64,000 nt of DNA from Utricularia gibba. Its lineage: Eukaryota; Streptophyta; Magnoliopsida; Lamiales; Lentibulariaceae. The stretch's first letter is position 1. Each line of letters begins with the position of its first letter. Position numbers and translations under genes: made by a program. Shown here piece by piece: positions 63,876-64,000 of the stretch. The stretch lies in contig NEEC01000015.1 in the NCBI GenBank assembly GCA_002189035.1, positions 1,798,001-1,862,000 on the forward strand, given 5' to 3'. The notes under the pieces were generated by a model. It saw only the letters and a list, made by a program, of their open reading frames with translations, was not told the DNA's origin and ran no database searches.

Positions 63876-64000
63876 CTAGAAATTCAAGACGCCCATTCAT
63901 TAGCATCACGTAGCTAATATGAAGCAGCATGTCCCAATCTGAAAAACAACAACGCAAGCCCCAGAAAGTGGTGATGACCAGGGCAAAACAAAACGAGCAT

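Overview
The window is nuclear DNA of a flowering plant, probably a dicot. It holds spliced genes with GT..AG introns, AT-rich intergenic DNA, and many plant-specific families: PPR proteins, R2R3-MYB and GRAS transcription factors, an LSI2-type transporter, ABCB20-type transporters and a thylakoid lumen protein. I see no bacterial, viral or organellar segment, no tRNA or rRNA gene and no CRISPR array.

Layout. 1-2145 (+): 3' part of a SEND1/GEN-type flap endonuclease, tail to tail with a plastid-type sugar/H+ symporter (2418-5343, -). 5933-7600 (-): intronless PPR protein. 9593-11180 (+): R2R3-MYB whose expected ATG reads CTG. 11301-16402: a complete Mutator-like element with 10-bp target duplications and a transposase gene broken by one nonsense codon. 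17264-18683 (+): second R2R3-MYB. 19766-21235 (+): P-class PPR protein. 21712-23574 (-): LSI2-like efflux transporter. 26684-28403 (+): SCL8-type GRAS gene. 29667-30488 (-): third R2R3-MYB (subgroup 20, MYB62/116-like). 31405-37654 (-): MLH3. 38306-38773 (-) and 39032-45158 (+): mitochondrial ribosomal protein L11 and exosome RRP44A, head to head. 45854-51565 (-): ABCB20/ABCB6-type ABC transporter. 52591-53874 (-): actin. 54621-56739 (-) and 57366-61186 (+): succinyl-CoA ligase alpha and a SSP411/SPATA20-like thioredoxin-fold protein, head to head. 61464-62942 (+): thylakoid lumen pentapeptide protein. 63291-63875 (-): 3' exon of an unidentified coiled-coil protein.

This is an ordinary gene-rich plant region: the genes are functionally independent apart from two likely shared bidirectional promoters rich in TGGGCY (site II) elements. 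The most striking pattern is a set of eight reading-frame breaks in four otherwise conserved genes (SCL8 x5, MYB62-like x1, ABCB20 x1, lumen protein x1). Each is explained by one missing base, nearly always in a homopolymer run, and none by an insertion. This looks more like systematic homopolymer under-calling in the assembly than gene decay, and it should be settled before any of these genes is called a pseudogene. I found no convincing undescribed system; the best biological leads are the CTG start, the MULE, a divergent ATPase motif in MLH3, and tandem SUMO-interaction-like motifs in the endonuclease.
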